A stretch of 37,644 bases of DNA from Lysobacterales bacterium. Lineage in GTDB: Bacteria; Pseudomonadota; Gammaproteobacteria; Xanthomonadales; Wenzhouxiangellaceae. The notes under the pieces were generated by a model. That model saw only the letters and a list, made by a program, of their open reading frames with translations, did not search any database and was not told where the DNA came from. This document shows positions 8,312 through 17,179 of this stretch, one piece after another. The stretch spans positions 1 to 37,644 of the forward strand of contig JAKSCJ010000246.1 in the NCBI GenBank assembly GCA_022360675.1. The letters are read 5' to 3'. Made by a program: the position numbers and the translations under genes. Numbering within the stretch: the stretch's first letter is position 1; each line of letters starts with the position of its first letter.

Positions 8312-9664
8312 ATGAGTATGCTGAAAACACGCCAACAATGGGTGCCCGGCCGTGGTTTATTGTGGTTGGGCGTCTGCCTGATTCCGCTAAGTGTGGGGGT
8401 GAGTTTTTTCCCCGCTTATGGTTGGTACTTCCTCTTAACCCTTATTGTGTTGCTATTGGCGTGCCTGATCGACGCTGTACGTTTGGCTCGCACGCCCCTG
8501 CCTGAAGTACAGCGGCAGATGGATGAAAATCTGCCGGTAGCGGTTTGGCGTCAAGTCCAATTGCATCTTAAGCATGAATATCCACGACGTTTGCGTTGTT
8601 TGTTGTTTGATGGTTATCCCGCAGCCTTTGATCTGGGTGCCGAGCTAGGTTCGGGTTTGCCTCAGCGTTTTGAGCTGGCCGCACAAGGCTCGCATACGCT
8701 GAGCTATCAGGTAAAGGCGAAACAAAGGGGCGATTTTGAATTTGCCTTTTGCGATGTATTAATCAGCTCGCCTTGGTCTTTATGGCAGCGTCGCAGTCGT
8801 ATTTACGAGCAGACTCAAGTCAGGGTTTACCCCAATTATGCGGAGTTGAGCCTGTACCTCATGCTGGCCCAACAACAGCGTTTGGATCAATTGGGGATCC
8901 ATCAGTTTTCGCGCCGTGGCCAGGGGGGCGATTTTCATCAGCTGCGCGATTACCGTGGCGGCGATGCCTTGCGGCAAGTGGATTGGAAAGCCACATCCCG
9001 TTATCGTCGTTTGATCTCGCGCGAATACCAAGAAGATCGCGATCAACAATTATTATTGTTGCTCGATTGTGGTCGTCGAATGCGCCACAATGGTTCGGGT
9101 CGCGGGCATTTAGATGATGCGCTCGATGCCATGTTGTTGTTGGCCTTTTCGGCCTTACGCCAGGGCGATGCGGTGGGCATGATGAGCTTTGGTGGCGAGC
9201 AGCGTTGGTTTGCGCCGCGCAAAGGTGCAGCCACACTCAATGGTTTATTAAATGCCGTGTACGATCTCCAACCCCACCCGGTGGCCACCGATTACATGGC
9301 CGTGGCTCAGCAAGTCTTGAAACGCCAACGGCGCCGTTCTTTAATTGTGTTACTGACCAACACCCGCGATGAAGACTATCAAGACTTATTGGCTGCGGCA
9401 CAGTTAATGCGTCGACGCCATCTGGTGGTCATTGCTGATCTGCGTGAAGCGGTGTTAGATCACACTTTGCGCACACCGCCTTCGAATATCGAAGGTGCGT
9501 TAAAGTTTTACGCCACCGACGACTACTTAGCTGCACGACGTTTAGCGCACCAAGAACTGGGTTATCAAGGGGTACACATGCTCGATGTATTGCCCGAGCA
9601 ATTGGCTGCCGCTTTAGTCAACGAATACCATCGCTTGAAACGCTCTGGGCAGCTGGCCGTTTAG
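8312..9664 (+). CDS. DUF58 domain (vWA-like) membrane-anchored protein
   Basis: The 450-residue protein has two membrane helices near the N-terminus (about 13-52). A beta-rich region follows, then the DUF58 signature at 205-240, including GGDFHQLRDYRGGDALRQVD and WKATSR. A von Willebrand A-like fold begins at about 246, with D252 in LLLDCGRRM. The usual metal-binding DxSxS motif is absent (D-C-G-R-R), so the metal site looks degenerate. DUF58 proteins are the standard operon partner of MoxR ATPases. I infer it connects the ATPase to the DUF4129/DUF4350 membrane proteins. No rho-independent terminator is obvious after the stop; the next gene begins 106 bp downstream. Confidence 0.92.
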   Translation: MSMLKTRQQWVPGRGLLWLGVCLIPLSVGVSFFPAYGWYFLLTLIVLLLACLIDAVRLARTPLPEVQRQMDENLPVAVWRQVQLHLKHEYPRRLRCLLFDGYPAAFDLGAELGSGLPQRFELAAQGSHTLSYQVKAKQRGDFEFAFCDVLISSPWSLWQRRSRIYEQTQVRVYPNYAELSLYLMLAQQQRLDQLGIHQFSRRGQGGDFHQLRDYRGGDALRQVDWKATSRYRRLISREYQEDRDQQLLLLLDCGRRMRHNGSGRGHLDDALDAMLLLAFSALRQGDAVGMMSFGGEQRWFAPRKGAATLNGLLNAVYDLQPHPVATDYMAVAQQVLKRQRRRSLIVLLTNTRDEDYQDLLAAAQLMRRRHLVVIADLREAVLDHTLRTPPSNIEGALKFYATDDYLAARRLAHQELGYQGVHMLDVLPEQLAAALVNEYHRLKRSGQLAV

Positions 9665-9770
9665 TGAACACCGTGGTTTGCTGCTCAGTCAGAGCGGCCA
9701 TTAATGCTTAAATGAGCACTTCACCCGCCGCTTGGGTGCTGTCTTAGCGCTCGTAATGACAAAGATGTAA

Positions 9771-12700
9771 ATGAAACAGGAATCGCTTTTTGATGTGGCA
9801 CCCAAAGCCACATCCAAGGCCGTACGCAAGACCATGGAATGGTCCGAGCTTCAGGGTCTGCTAGGCCAGGGTATTACGCTGCTTACCGCCAATAAACGCT
9901 TAGCGCGCATGGTGCTGGAATCCTATGCCCAGTGGCGGGTGGCTCAGGGCGAGTCGGTGTGGGCTCGGGTGGATGTTTTGCCTTGGGGGGCATGGTGCCG
10001 ACGCGCGCTGGACGAACCCCTCAATGAGATGATTCCCCAAGTGCTAAGCGACGCCCAGAGCGAGCGGATTTGGCGTCAGGTAATTAGCGCAGCGCCAGCT
10101 GAATTGGGTGGTGAGCGCATTAATCCGGTACCGGGCCAATGCGTTAAGCCAGCAGGTGAAGCTTGGCGTTTATTGCAGGCCCATGGCTTAGATGAAAGCG
10201 CGCTTTTGGACGAACCCGATGTGGAAGCCAAAGTGCTTGCCAGTTGGATAAGCGCCTACCGACAGCGGCTTGAAGAACTGGGTGCCATCGATCAGGCCAT
10301 GTTGGCCAATCACTTAAACGATGTTTTTGAGCGCGATTTACGCACGCTGCCCGAGCAATTGGTGTTTGCGGGTTTCCACGAGTGGCCGCCGGAATTGGAG
10401 CGTTTGCAACAAACTCTGATCAGTAAAGGTTGTCGCGTTGCTTGCTTACCAGAGCCTCAGCAAGGCTGTGACGATCAAGAAAACCAAGCCGACAGCAGCG
10501 GCATCAACAACACGCAACAACACTCGAGCACTCAAGCGGCGTTAAGTATCGGTCAGCACTCGGTGTTGACGGTGGCAGCAGCCGATGCCGAAGACGAAGT
10601 GCGCGCCGCCGCCAGCTGGGCGCAAGCCTGCTTACGGCGTGAGCCTAAAGCCAATATCGCCGTGGTGGTGTTGGATCTCAATGAACGCCGCCAACTGTTA
10701 GAAAACGTCTTTACCGAAGTGCTCAACCCAAAAGCCGCCTTGCGTGGCCACCACGAGGGCGAGCGTCCGTTCAATATCTCGCTAGGCTGGCCGTTGGCAG
10801 AAGAGCCGGTGATTTTCGATGCACTGCTGGCTTTGCGTTGGATCTTAGAGCCGTTGGATTTTCCGCAGGTCAGTCGCTTGTTGCGCAGCCCTTTTGTTAA
10901 TGTGGACGAAGCCGCCGCCGCTCAGTTAGAAATACGCCTGCGCCAATTAAACCTGGCGCGCCCCAGCCTGGCTCAAGTGCTATTCCAGGCCGGTGGTCAA
11001 AAGGCGACGCCGTGGCGCAGCGCTGCCTGGGCTTCGCGCTGGCGTGAATTTCGGAATTTACTCCGTGAGGCCCCCGACTTTAACGGGCCCGTGGTATGGG
11101 CCGAGCTCATCGCCCAAGCGCTGACCGATTTAGGCTGGGGGCCCGATGAAGAAAGCGCTCAGCAAGCGGGACAAGAAGATACCGACGATGCACTAAACGG
11201 TAGTCGCCATTTTTCTAGCCGTGAATATCAAGCCTTAGGTGCCTTTTACGAATGCTTGGAACAGTTGGCATCTCTAGAGCAAGTGTTACCCCGCTGTTCC
11301 TTGGCTCAAGTAATTCATGAACTCCAGCAGCTGGCTGCGCAACAAATTTTTCAGCCCCAGCAAAATCCAGCCCCGATATTAATCACTGAGCCGCTACAGG
11401 CCTTGGGTTTGTCGTTCGATTACTTATGGTTAATGAGCGCCAGCGATGAAATCTGGCCTGAACCACCGCGCCCTAATCCGTTGCTGCCCCACAGCTTGCA
11501 ACGCCAGCTTGAAATGGCCCATGCCACCGCTTCAGGTGAGTTGTTGTATGCGCAAACGGTCACCCGCTGGCTAGTACATAGTGCGCCGCAAGTGGTGTGC
11601 AGCTGGCCCCGCAGCAGTGGCGATAAACTGCTGCGCCCCAGTCCGTTGTTGTCGGACTACAGCGATATGGGCGACGCACAAACCTGGTTACAGCAGCTAG
11701 GCGCAAGCGATGCCTTGGCCATGCGGCGCGACTTGGAGGCGTTTGCCCAGGCCGAATGTGAAACCTATCACGACGACCAAGCTCCACCTTGGCGGCAAGC
11801 CGAAGTTAGTGGTGGTGCGGGTTTGATTCGTGAACAGTCGGCTTGTCCATTCCGTGCCTTGGCCATGTATCGCTGGCATTTAGAAACACCTGCCAGTGTG
11901 GGTGGTGGTTTAAATCCGCAGCAGCGCGGAATTTTGCTGCACCGTGCCTTACAGCTGATGTACGACTACAGCGATGGCCGTCTGCCACCCCAAGAACATT
12001 GGACCGACGTGGCGGAACGAGCGGTACAACAAACACTGGAACAATACTTGGGCCAGTGGCCTGTGCTGAACGATGAACGCCTACAACAAGCCGAGCACCA
12101 GCGCTTAAACAAAGCGGTGCTGGAATGGCTGGCGGTGGATGAATCTCGCCCCGAAGGGTTCCAGGCCGCTTTGCAGGAATCGGCTGTGGATCTGCAATTA
12201 GGGCCACTGAATTTATCGCTGCGTTTGGATCGTATGGATCATCTACCCGACGGTACCAGTGTGGTGATCGACTACAAAGGCGGGCAAAAGCATTCCATCA
12301 AAGAATGGTTTGGCGAGCGCCCAAAAGAACCCCAGTTGCCCATGTATGCCTTAGCACTGGCCGAGCGCGAGCCCTTGTCGGCCCTGGCGTTTGGTAATTT
12401 AAAACCGGGCTCGCGTGGGTATAGCGGTTTATCGCGCCAAAGCGATGTCATGCCAGGGGTAACGGCGGTGGATCAGGCGCGCGATTTACCCGTGGGCGAT
12501 TGGGATCAACTCCAGCAACACTGGCGCGCGGTGCTGGGGCATCTCGCTCAGCAATTTGCCGATGGCAGGGCGGTGGTGGATCCACGTGATCCTTTGGTGT
12601 GTCAGCATTGTGCATTGATGTCTTTGTGTCGGGTACAAGATTGGCGGGCGCAGGGCCAACAATTGAATCAGCAAGCGAGCGCACAGGGTCAACAGCCAGG

Positions 12701-12773
12701 CGAATCCTTAGAACAAAGCGCCTGGGCGGGTTACCTGCCCGATACTGAGCTGGATACGGGAGAATGGTCATGA
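9771..12773 (+). CDS. AddB-like PD-(D/E)XK nuclease, probable DNA repair protein
   Basis: This 1000-residue protein resembles the AddB-type partner of helicase-nuclease complexes. The inactive helicase-like body spans about 1-680. A RecB-family nuclease domain follows, with an LHRALQ helix, the LDRMD segment and VVIDYKGG, where D834 and K836 fit the PD-(D/E)XK centre. Four cysteines fit an AddB-type iron-sulphur staple: C692 (SACPF), then C944-x2-C947-x5-C953 near the C-terminus. It overlaps the next gene as ATGA, so subunits are probably co-translated. The pair should resect double-strand DNA ends for recombination. The start at ATG 9771 has no strong ribosome-binding site; ATG 9834 is possible. 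It belongs to the proteobacterial group often named only 'probable DNA repair protein'. Confidence 0.85.
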   Translation: MKQESLFDVAPKATSKAVRKTMEWSELQGLLGQGITLLTANKRLARMVLESYAQWRVAQGESVWARVDVLPWGAWCRRALDEPLNEMIPQVLSDAQSERIWRQVISAAPAELGGERINPVPGQCVKPAGEAWRLLQAHGLDESALLDEPDVEAKVLASWISAYRQRLEELGAIDQAMLANHLNDVFERDLRTLPEQLVFAGFHEWPPELERLQQTLISKGCRVACLPEPQQGCDDQENQADSSGINNTQQHSSTQAALSIGQHSVLTVAAADAEDEVRAAASWAQACLRREPKANIAVVVLDLNERRQLLENVFTEVLNPKAALRGHHEGERPFNISLGWPLAEEPVIFDALLALRWILEPLDFPQVSRLLRSPFVNVDEAAAAQLEIRLRQLNLARPSLAQVLFQAGGQKATPWRSAAWASRWREFRNLLREAPDFNGPVVWAELIAQALTDLGWGPDEESAQQAGQEDTDDALNGSRHFSSREYQALGAFYECLEQLASLEQVLPRCSLAQVIHELQQLAAQQIFQPQQNPAPILITEPLQALGLSFDYLWLMSASDEIWPEPPRPNPLLPHSLQRQLEMAHATASGELLYAQTVTRWLVHSAPQVVCSWPRSSGDKLLRPSPLLSDYSDMGDAQTWLQQLGASDALAMRRDLEAFAQAECETYHDDQAPPWRQAEVSGGAGLIREQSACPFRALAMYRWHLETPASVGGGLNPQQRGILLHRALQLMYDYSDGRLPPQEHWTDVAERAVQQTLEQYLGQWPVLNDERLQQAEHQRLNKAVLEWLAVDESRPEGFQAALQESAVDLQLGPLNLSLRLDRMDHLPDGTSVVIDYKGGQKHSIKEWFGERPKEPQLPMYALALAEREPLSALAFGNLKPGSRGYSGLSRQSDVMPGVTAVDQARDLPVGDWDQLQQHWRAVLGHLAQQFADGRAVVDPRDPLVCQHCALMSLCRVQDWRAQGQQLNQQASAQGQQPGESLEQSAWAGYLPDTELDTGEWS

Positions 12774-15700
12774 ACCCGTTTCAGCAAGCGCAGCACTGGC
12801 AACCGGCCGATCAAGAGGCACGCGAACAAGCATTGGATACCGGCCAATCTTTTATTGTGCAAGCGCCGGCGGGCTCGGGTAAAACCGGTTTATTGGTGCA
12901 ACGGTATCTCGCCTTGCTGGCCCAGGTGGATGAACCGGAAGAAATTCTCGCCATTACCTTCACCCGTAAAGCCACCGGAGAAATGCGCGAGCGCGTATTA
13001 CAGGCGCTGCAAAACAGTGTTGGTGACTGCCCGCCCGATGCAGAGCCATTTCAACGCCAAAGTTGGCAGTTGGGCCGCGCGGCCTTGGTGCGGGATGCCG
13101 AACGCGAGTGGTCATTATTGGCGCACCCCAGCCGTTTGCGTATTCTCACTATCGATGCGCTCAATGCCAGCTTAACGCGACAATTGCCGATTCTTTCAGG
13201 TTTTGGTTCTTCGCCGCGCATTACTGATCAATCCCAAGAGCTCTACCGCCAGGCCGCCCGGCGTTGTTTACGAGGTGATGGCCTGGACGAAGAACATTAC
13301 GCAGCGGTGCGCACGCTCATCAGTCACCTCGATGGCGACTACGGACGTAGCGAAGAACTCTTGGCGCAAATGTTATCCCAGCGTCAGCAGTGGCAACTGT
13401 TCCTGCATCTGGATACCAGCGATCGCGAAACCTTAGAGGGCGCGCTAGAACGCGAAGTGGCCGAGCGCTTGCAGCTGTTGGACCGACTATTAAAACCGGC
13501 CAAACAAGTGCTGTGGCATTGTCTGCAATTTGCCGCCGAACATGTGCCCGAAGATAAAGAACCCGATATTGCCCGCTGGGGTTTGCTCGATAGCTGGCCC
13601 GAGGCCGATGCCGACGATTTGCCCCACTGGCATGGCCTTATTCAATTGCTCACCACCACCAGCGGCAGTTGGCGTAAACGCTGGAATAAAAACCAAGGCT
13701 TGCCCACCAGTAAAGAAGGCAAGGAAATCAAAGAAGAACTGGCCCACGTGGTGGCTGATCTGCGCGGGCATCCTACTTTGCTGCAGCACATGGCCTTTGT
13801 GCGTTGTTTGCCGCCTGCGCAATATCGCCACGAGCAATGGCAGCTGCTGGCGGCCTTATTACAGGTGCTGAAATTGGGTTTGGCCCATTTGCAATTGGTG
13901 TTTCAAGAACAGGGCCAGGTGGATCACCCCGAAGTGGCTTTGCGTGCCCTGCAAGCATTGGGCGACGACGACCAACCCACCGACTTGGCATTGAAGCTAG
14001 ATTACCGTATTCGTCATTTATTGGTAGACGAATTCCAAGACACCTCGCGTTCACAGGTCACTTTGCTGCAACGTCTCACCGAAGGCTGGGAACCCGACGA
14101 TGGCCGTAGCCTATTTCTGGTGGGCGACCCGATGCAATCTATTTATCGCTTTCGCCAGGCCGAAGTGGGTTTATTCATGCAGGCCCAGCGCGATGGCTTG
14201 GGGCCGGTGAATTTAGCCGGTATTCAGCTCAATACGAATTTCCGTTCCCAAGCGGCCATTGTGGCTTGGGTGAACGATAGTTTTTCACGCTTATTCCCCT
14301 CGGCCGATGAAGCCGATGCCGAGCAAATCAGCTATAGCGCCAGCGCGGTGGCCCGTGACGATCCAGCAAGTGGCGCGGCAGTGGCTTTGCATCCCTTATT
14401 GGGCGAGCGGGGCGATACCCTGCAACAGGAAGCGGAAAAAGTGGCCCAACTCGCTTTGGCCACGGTGAATGATGGGCAGCATCCCCAAGCCGATGTGGCG
14501 GTGTTGGTTAGGCGACGCAACGACTTACTGGCCATTATTCCCGCCTTACGCCGCGCCGGTGTGGCCTTTGAAGCGGTGGAAATTGAATCTTTGGCTGGCC
14601 AACCGGTAGTGCAAGATCTCTACGCCTTGACCCGAGCCTTAATGCACGCCGGTGATGTTTCGGCCTGGGCGGCCGTGTTACGTGCGCCTTGGTGTGGCTT
14701 GGAGTTAGCTGCCCTCGATACGTGGTTGGGGCCACGTCCGCTACAACCGCTGCACGCCTTGAGTCAACTCTGTGAACGCTTGCCATTGACGCAACAACAG
14801 GGTTTGCCACGGGTATTGCCCATTTTGTTGAAGGCCCATCAACAGCGCCGCCGCTTAGCCTTACGCACTTTGGTGGAATCGACCTGGCGTCGACTAGGGG
14901 GCGCGGCTTGCCTGCGCGATGAACGGGAACGCGCCGATGCCGACGCCTTTTTCCAGCTACTGGAAAGCCTCGATGTAGCCGGTGATTGCGACGATCCGGT
15001 GGCTTTGGTGGAACGTCTCCAAGCCCTCTACGCGCGTCCCGACGCCTCGCCCGAGGCGGGACGGGTGAAGCTGATGACCATTCACAAAGCCAAAGGCTTG
15101 GAGTTCGATACCGTCATTCTGCCCGGCTTGGGCCAAAAAGGCCCTAGCGGTTCCCAAGGCTTATTACTTTGGCAAGAACGTACACGCCCCGGTCAGGGCA
15201 TGGATTTACTTATTGGTCCTTTACAGGCCAAGGGCGATGAGTCCGATCCCATTCAGCAATATATCCGCGCCTTAGATGCTGAACAACAGCGCCAAGAGCA
15301 ATTGCGTTTGTTATATGTGGCCACCACTCGAGCCCGGCGCTGTTTGCATCTACTGGGGGCGGTGAAACCACCCGACGACGATAACGACACCTTAAAGCCG
15401 CCGCCTGCGGGCAGTTTATTGGCGGAGTTGTGGCCCTTAGTGAGTGCCGATTTTGAACGGGCCTGGCATAAACAACAGGCGATTGGTGTAGAAAACCTGG
15501 CGCTGAACCAGAGCCCGGGGCAGGATCAATTAGCCTTGTTTGCTCAGCACGAAATGGCGGCACGACCGTATCGCCGTTTAACCGCCCAATGGCAGCTACC
15601 GCCAGCGCCAGACAGTGTGCATTGGCCCAAACGGCCGAGCCCGGCCAGCTTAGAAGACACCACACCTTTTGCCTGGGCGGGTATGCGCGCGCGCCATATC

Positions 15701-16216
15701 GGCACCGTGGTGCATGCGTGGTTAGAACGGATGGCCAATGAAGGTGTAGAACAGTGGAACGCCGAGCGCGTGCAGCAAGATCACCGAATGATCAGCCATC
15801 GTTTACGTTTACTGGGCGTGCCGCAGCAGCATTTAAGCCAAGCCACATTGCGAGTCTCGAAAGCCTTGCAAATGGTGTTACAAGATGAGCGTGGACGCTG
15901 GGTTTTGCAGCGCCACAGCGAGTCGAGTTGCGAGCTGGCCTTTAATGCCTGGCTCGACGGGCGCTTACAAACCTTGATTATCGACCGCACCTTTGTTGAC
16001 GAAAACAATGTGCGCTGGATAGTCGACTACAAGACTTCGGCTTATGAAGGTGAGCGCTTGGCGCAGTTTATCAGCCACGAAAAAGCACGCTATCAAAAGC
16101 AATTGAATAACTACGCGCGCGTCATGCAAAAACTGGAAGGACGCAGTGTGCGCACAGCCTTGTATTTACCACTAATGCCATTGTTTATTGAGGTAGAGCA
16201 TCTAAAGGCGGTGTAA
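12770..16216 (+). CDS. UvrD/REP-type helicase with C-terminal RecB-like nuclease (AddA-like)
   Basis: The 1148-residue product starts at ATG 12770. This ATG overlaps the upstream stop (ATGA) and lies six bases after GGGAGA; the in-frame ATG at 12764 abuts that site and is less likely. Superfamily 1 helicase motifs appear in order: Walker A APAGSGKT (32-39), TFTRKA, LLVDEFQDTSRSQ (motif II), GDPMQSIYRFRQAE (motif III), VKLMTIHKAKGLEFD (motif V) and LLYVATTRAR (motif VI). The C-terminal nuclease domain carries WIVDYKTS with D1086 and K1088, plus an LNNYARVM helix. With the upstream AddB-like protein it forms a two-subunit, two-nuclease end-resection enzyme of AddAB type. No clear T-rich terminator follows. 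Confidence 0.9.
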   Translation: MNPFQQAQHWQPADQEAREQALDTGQSFIVQAPAGSGKTGLLVQRYLALLAQVDEPEEILAITFTRKATGEMRERVLQALQNSVGDCPPDAEPFQRQSWQLGRAALVRDAEREWSLLAHPSRLRILTIDALNASLTRQLPILSGFGSSPRITDQSQELYRQAARRCLRGDGLDEEHYAAVRTLISHLDGDYGRSEELLAQMLSQRQQWQLFLHLDTSDRETLEGALEREVAERLQLLDRLLKPAKQVLWHCLQFAAEHVPEDKEPDIARWGLLDSWPEADADDLPHWHGLIQLLTTTSGSWRKRWNKNQGLPTSKEGKEIKEELAHVVADLRGHPTLLQHMAFVRCLPPAQYRHEQWQLLAALLQVLKLGLAHLQLVFQEQGQVDHPEVALRALQALGDDDQPTDLALKLDYRIRHLLVDEFQDTSRSQVTLLQRLTEGWEPDDGRSLFLVGDPMQSIYRFRQAEVGLFMQAQRDGLGPVNLAGIQLNTNFRSQAAIVAWVNDSFSRLFPSADEADAEQISYSASAVARDDPASGAAVALHPLLGERGDTLQQEAEKVAQLALATVNDGQHPQADVAVLVRRRNDLLAIIPALRRAGVAFEAVEIESLAGQPVVQDLYALTRALMHAGDVSAWAAVLRAPWCGLELAALDTWLGPRPLQPLHALSQLCERLPLTQQQGLPRVLPILLKAHQQRRRLALRTLVESTWRRLGGAACLRDERERADADAFFQLLESLDVAGDCDDPVALVERLQALYARPDASPEAGRVKLMTIHKAKGLEFDTVILPGLGQKGPSGSQGLLLWQERTRPGQGMDLLIGPLQAKGDESDPIQQYIRALDAEQQRQEQLRLLYVATTRARRCLHLLGAVKPPDDDNDTLKPPPAGSLLAELWPLVSADFERAWHKQQAIGVENLALNQSPGQDQLALFAQHEMAARPYRRLTAQWQLPPAPDSVHWPKRPSPASLEDTTPFAWAGMRARHIGTVVHAWLERMANEGVEQWNAERVQQDHRMISHRLRLLGVPQQHLSQATLRVSKALQMVLQDERGRWVLQRHSESSCELAFNAWLDGRLQTLIIDRTFVDENNVRWIVDYKTSAYEGERLAQFISHEKARYQKQLNNYARVMQKLEGRSVRTALYLPLMPLFIEVEHLKAV

Positions 16217-16347
16217 CAACAAGTGCTGTTGTTGCTTGGCAACCGTGTGTTGGCCTTATGCCTTAGCTTTATGCCTTAGTTTGATGTCCGGTCTGTTATG
16301 CCAAGGTTTTATGCGCGGGCGGTTATATGCGGCTGTTTTGGCTGTAT

Positions 16348-17004
16348 TTAGCGTTTGTTTGTGGATTTGGGTAACGGCAACGAAGGTTCCAAACGCCATT
16401 GGGCACCCCAGTGAAAATCGCCTAACGCCGTGCTGGCTTGATGCAGCTCAAAACCTAAAGCTTGCAGGCTGGGGTGGAGTTCAGTGGCCGTGGGGCGTAC
16501 GGATACATCGGGGCCGCGCGGCGTGGGGATATCTCTACGCCAATGAATCACCGCCAAACGTCCTTGGGGCTTTAATACCCGTTGGGCTTCTTGCAAAAAA
16601 CTGAAGTTATCGGGACCGTGTAAGAGATTAAAAATCAGCACCAAGTCGGCACTGTTTTTGGGTAAGCCGGTGCCGTATTCCACGATATTACACTGCCTAA
16701 CAATGCATTTTTTGCGGCTTAATACTGCTTTGATGAAATCAGTAGGTTGGCTGGCCAATGTGCAGGGGATATTGGCATTGAGTAAAGCTTGCTGGCAGCG
16801 CTGCACCATGGCGGGCTCGATATCGAAAGCATACAAGTGCTGGCAGCGTGAGGCTAAGGGCAGGGTAAAACTGCCATAACCGCAGCCGATTTCGACCACT
16901 GTATCGTGTTGGGCATCGCATGCTAACCAATCGATGATGGCGGGAATATCCATCAACTGATTCCAGTAGTCTTCGTCGGGCATACCGCTGTCGGGGACTT
17001 TCAT
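16348..17004 (-). CDS. Class I SAM-dependent methyltransferase
   Basis: The 218-residue protein has the SAM-binding motif VVEIGCGYGSF at about 36-46, an acidic loop AFDIEPAMVQ, and post-motif segments LVLIFNLLHG and AQRVLKPQGRLAVIHWRRD. It therefore belongs to the Methyltransf_11/25-type Rossmann methyltransferases. The substrate cannot be read from sequence. It stands alone on the minus strand and converges with the AddA-like gene, about 130 bp away. A longer plus-strand frame here (16236-16604) is a shadow. Confidence 0.85.
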   Translation of the reverse strand: MKVPDSGMPDEDYWNQLMDIPAIIDWLACDAQHDTVVEIGCGYGSFTLPLASRCQHLYAFDIEPAMVQRCQQALLNANIPCTLASQPTDFIKAVLSRKKCIVRQCNIVEYGTGLPKNSADLVLIFNLLHGPDNFSFLQEAQRVLKPQGRLAVIHWRRDIPTPRGPDVSVRPTATELHPSLQALGFELHQASTALGDFHWGAQWRLEPSLPLPKSTNKR

Positions 17005-17083
17005 CGCAATTTTATTCGTCGCTTAATCGGGCAGAAATAATAGCCGAGATGGCCCACCCAGGGGTTGAAAAATGCCTTGCTTG

Positions 17084-17126
17084 AAAAATAAAAAAACAGA
17101 TAAAAGGGGAGGCATGAAGCCTCCCC
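17084..17126 (-). terminator. Terminator of the amidohydrolase operon
   Basis: On the minus strand GGGGAGGC and GCCTCCCC (17126-17106) form a perfect 8-bp stem with a 5-base loop, followed by a T-rich tract including seven Ts. It lies about 55 bases after the stop at 17180. Confidence 0.85.
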
Positions 17127-17179
17127 GATACCGTAGCGATAAGATCAACAAGCAATCAATAAAAGATCAACCTTGGGCC

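Noticed and set aside
16236-16604. 122-codon plus-strand frame after the AddA-like gene
   Set aside because: It mostly overlaps the well-supported methyltransferase gene on the other strand.
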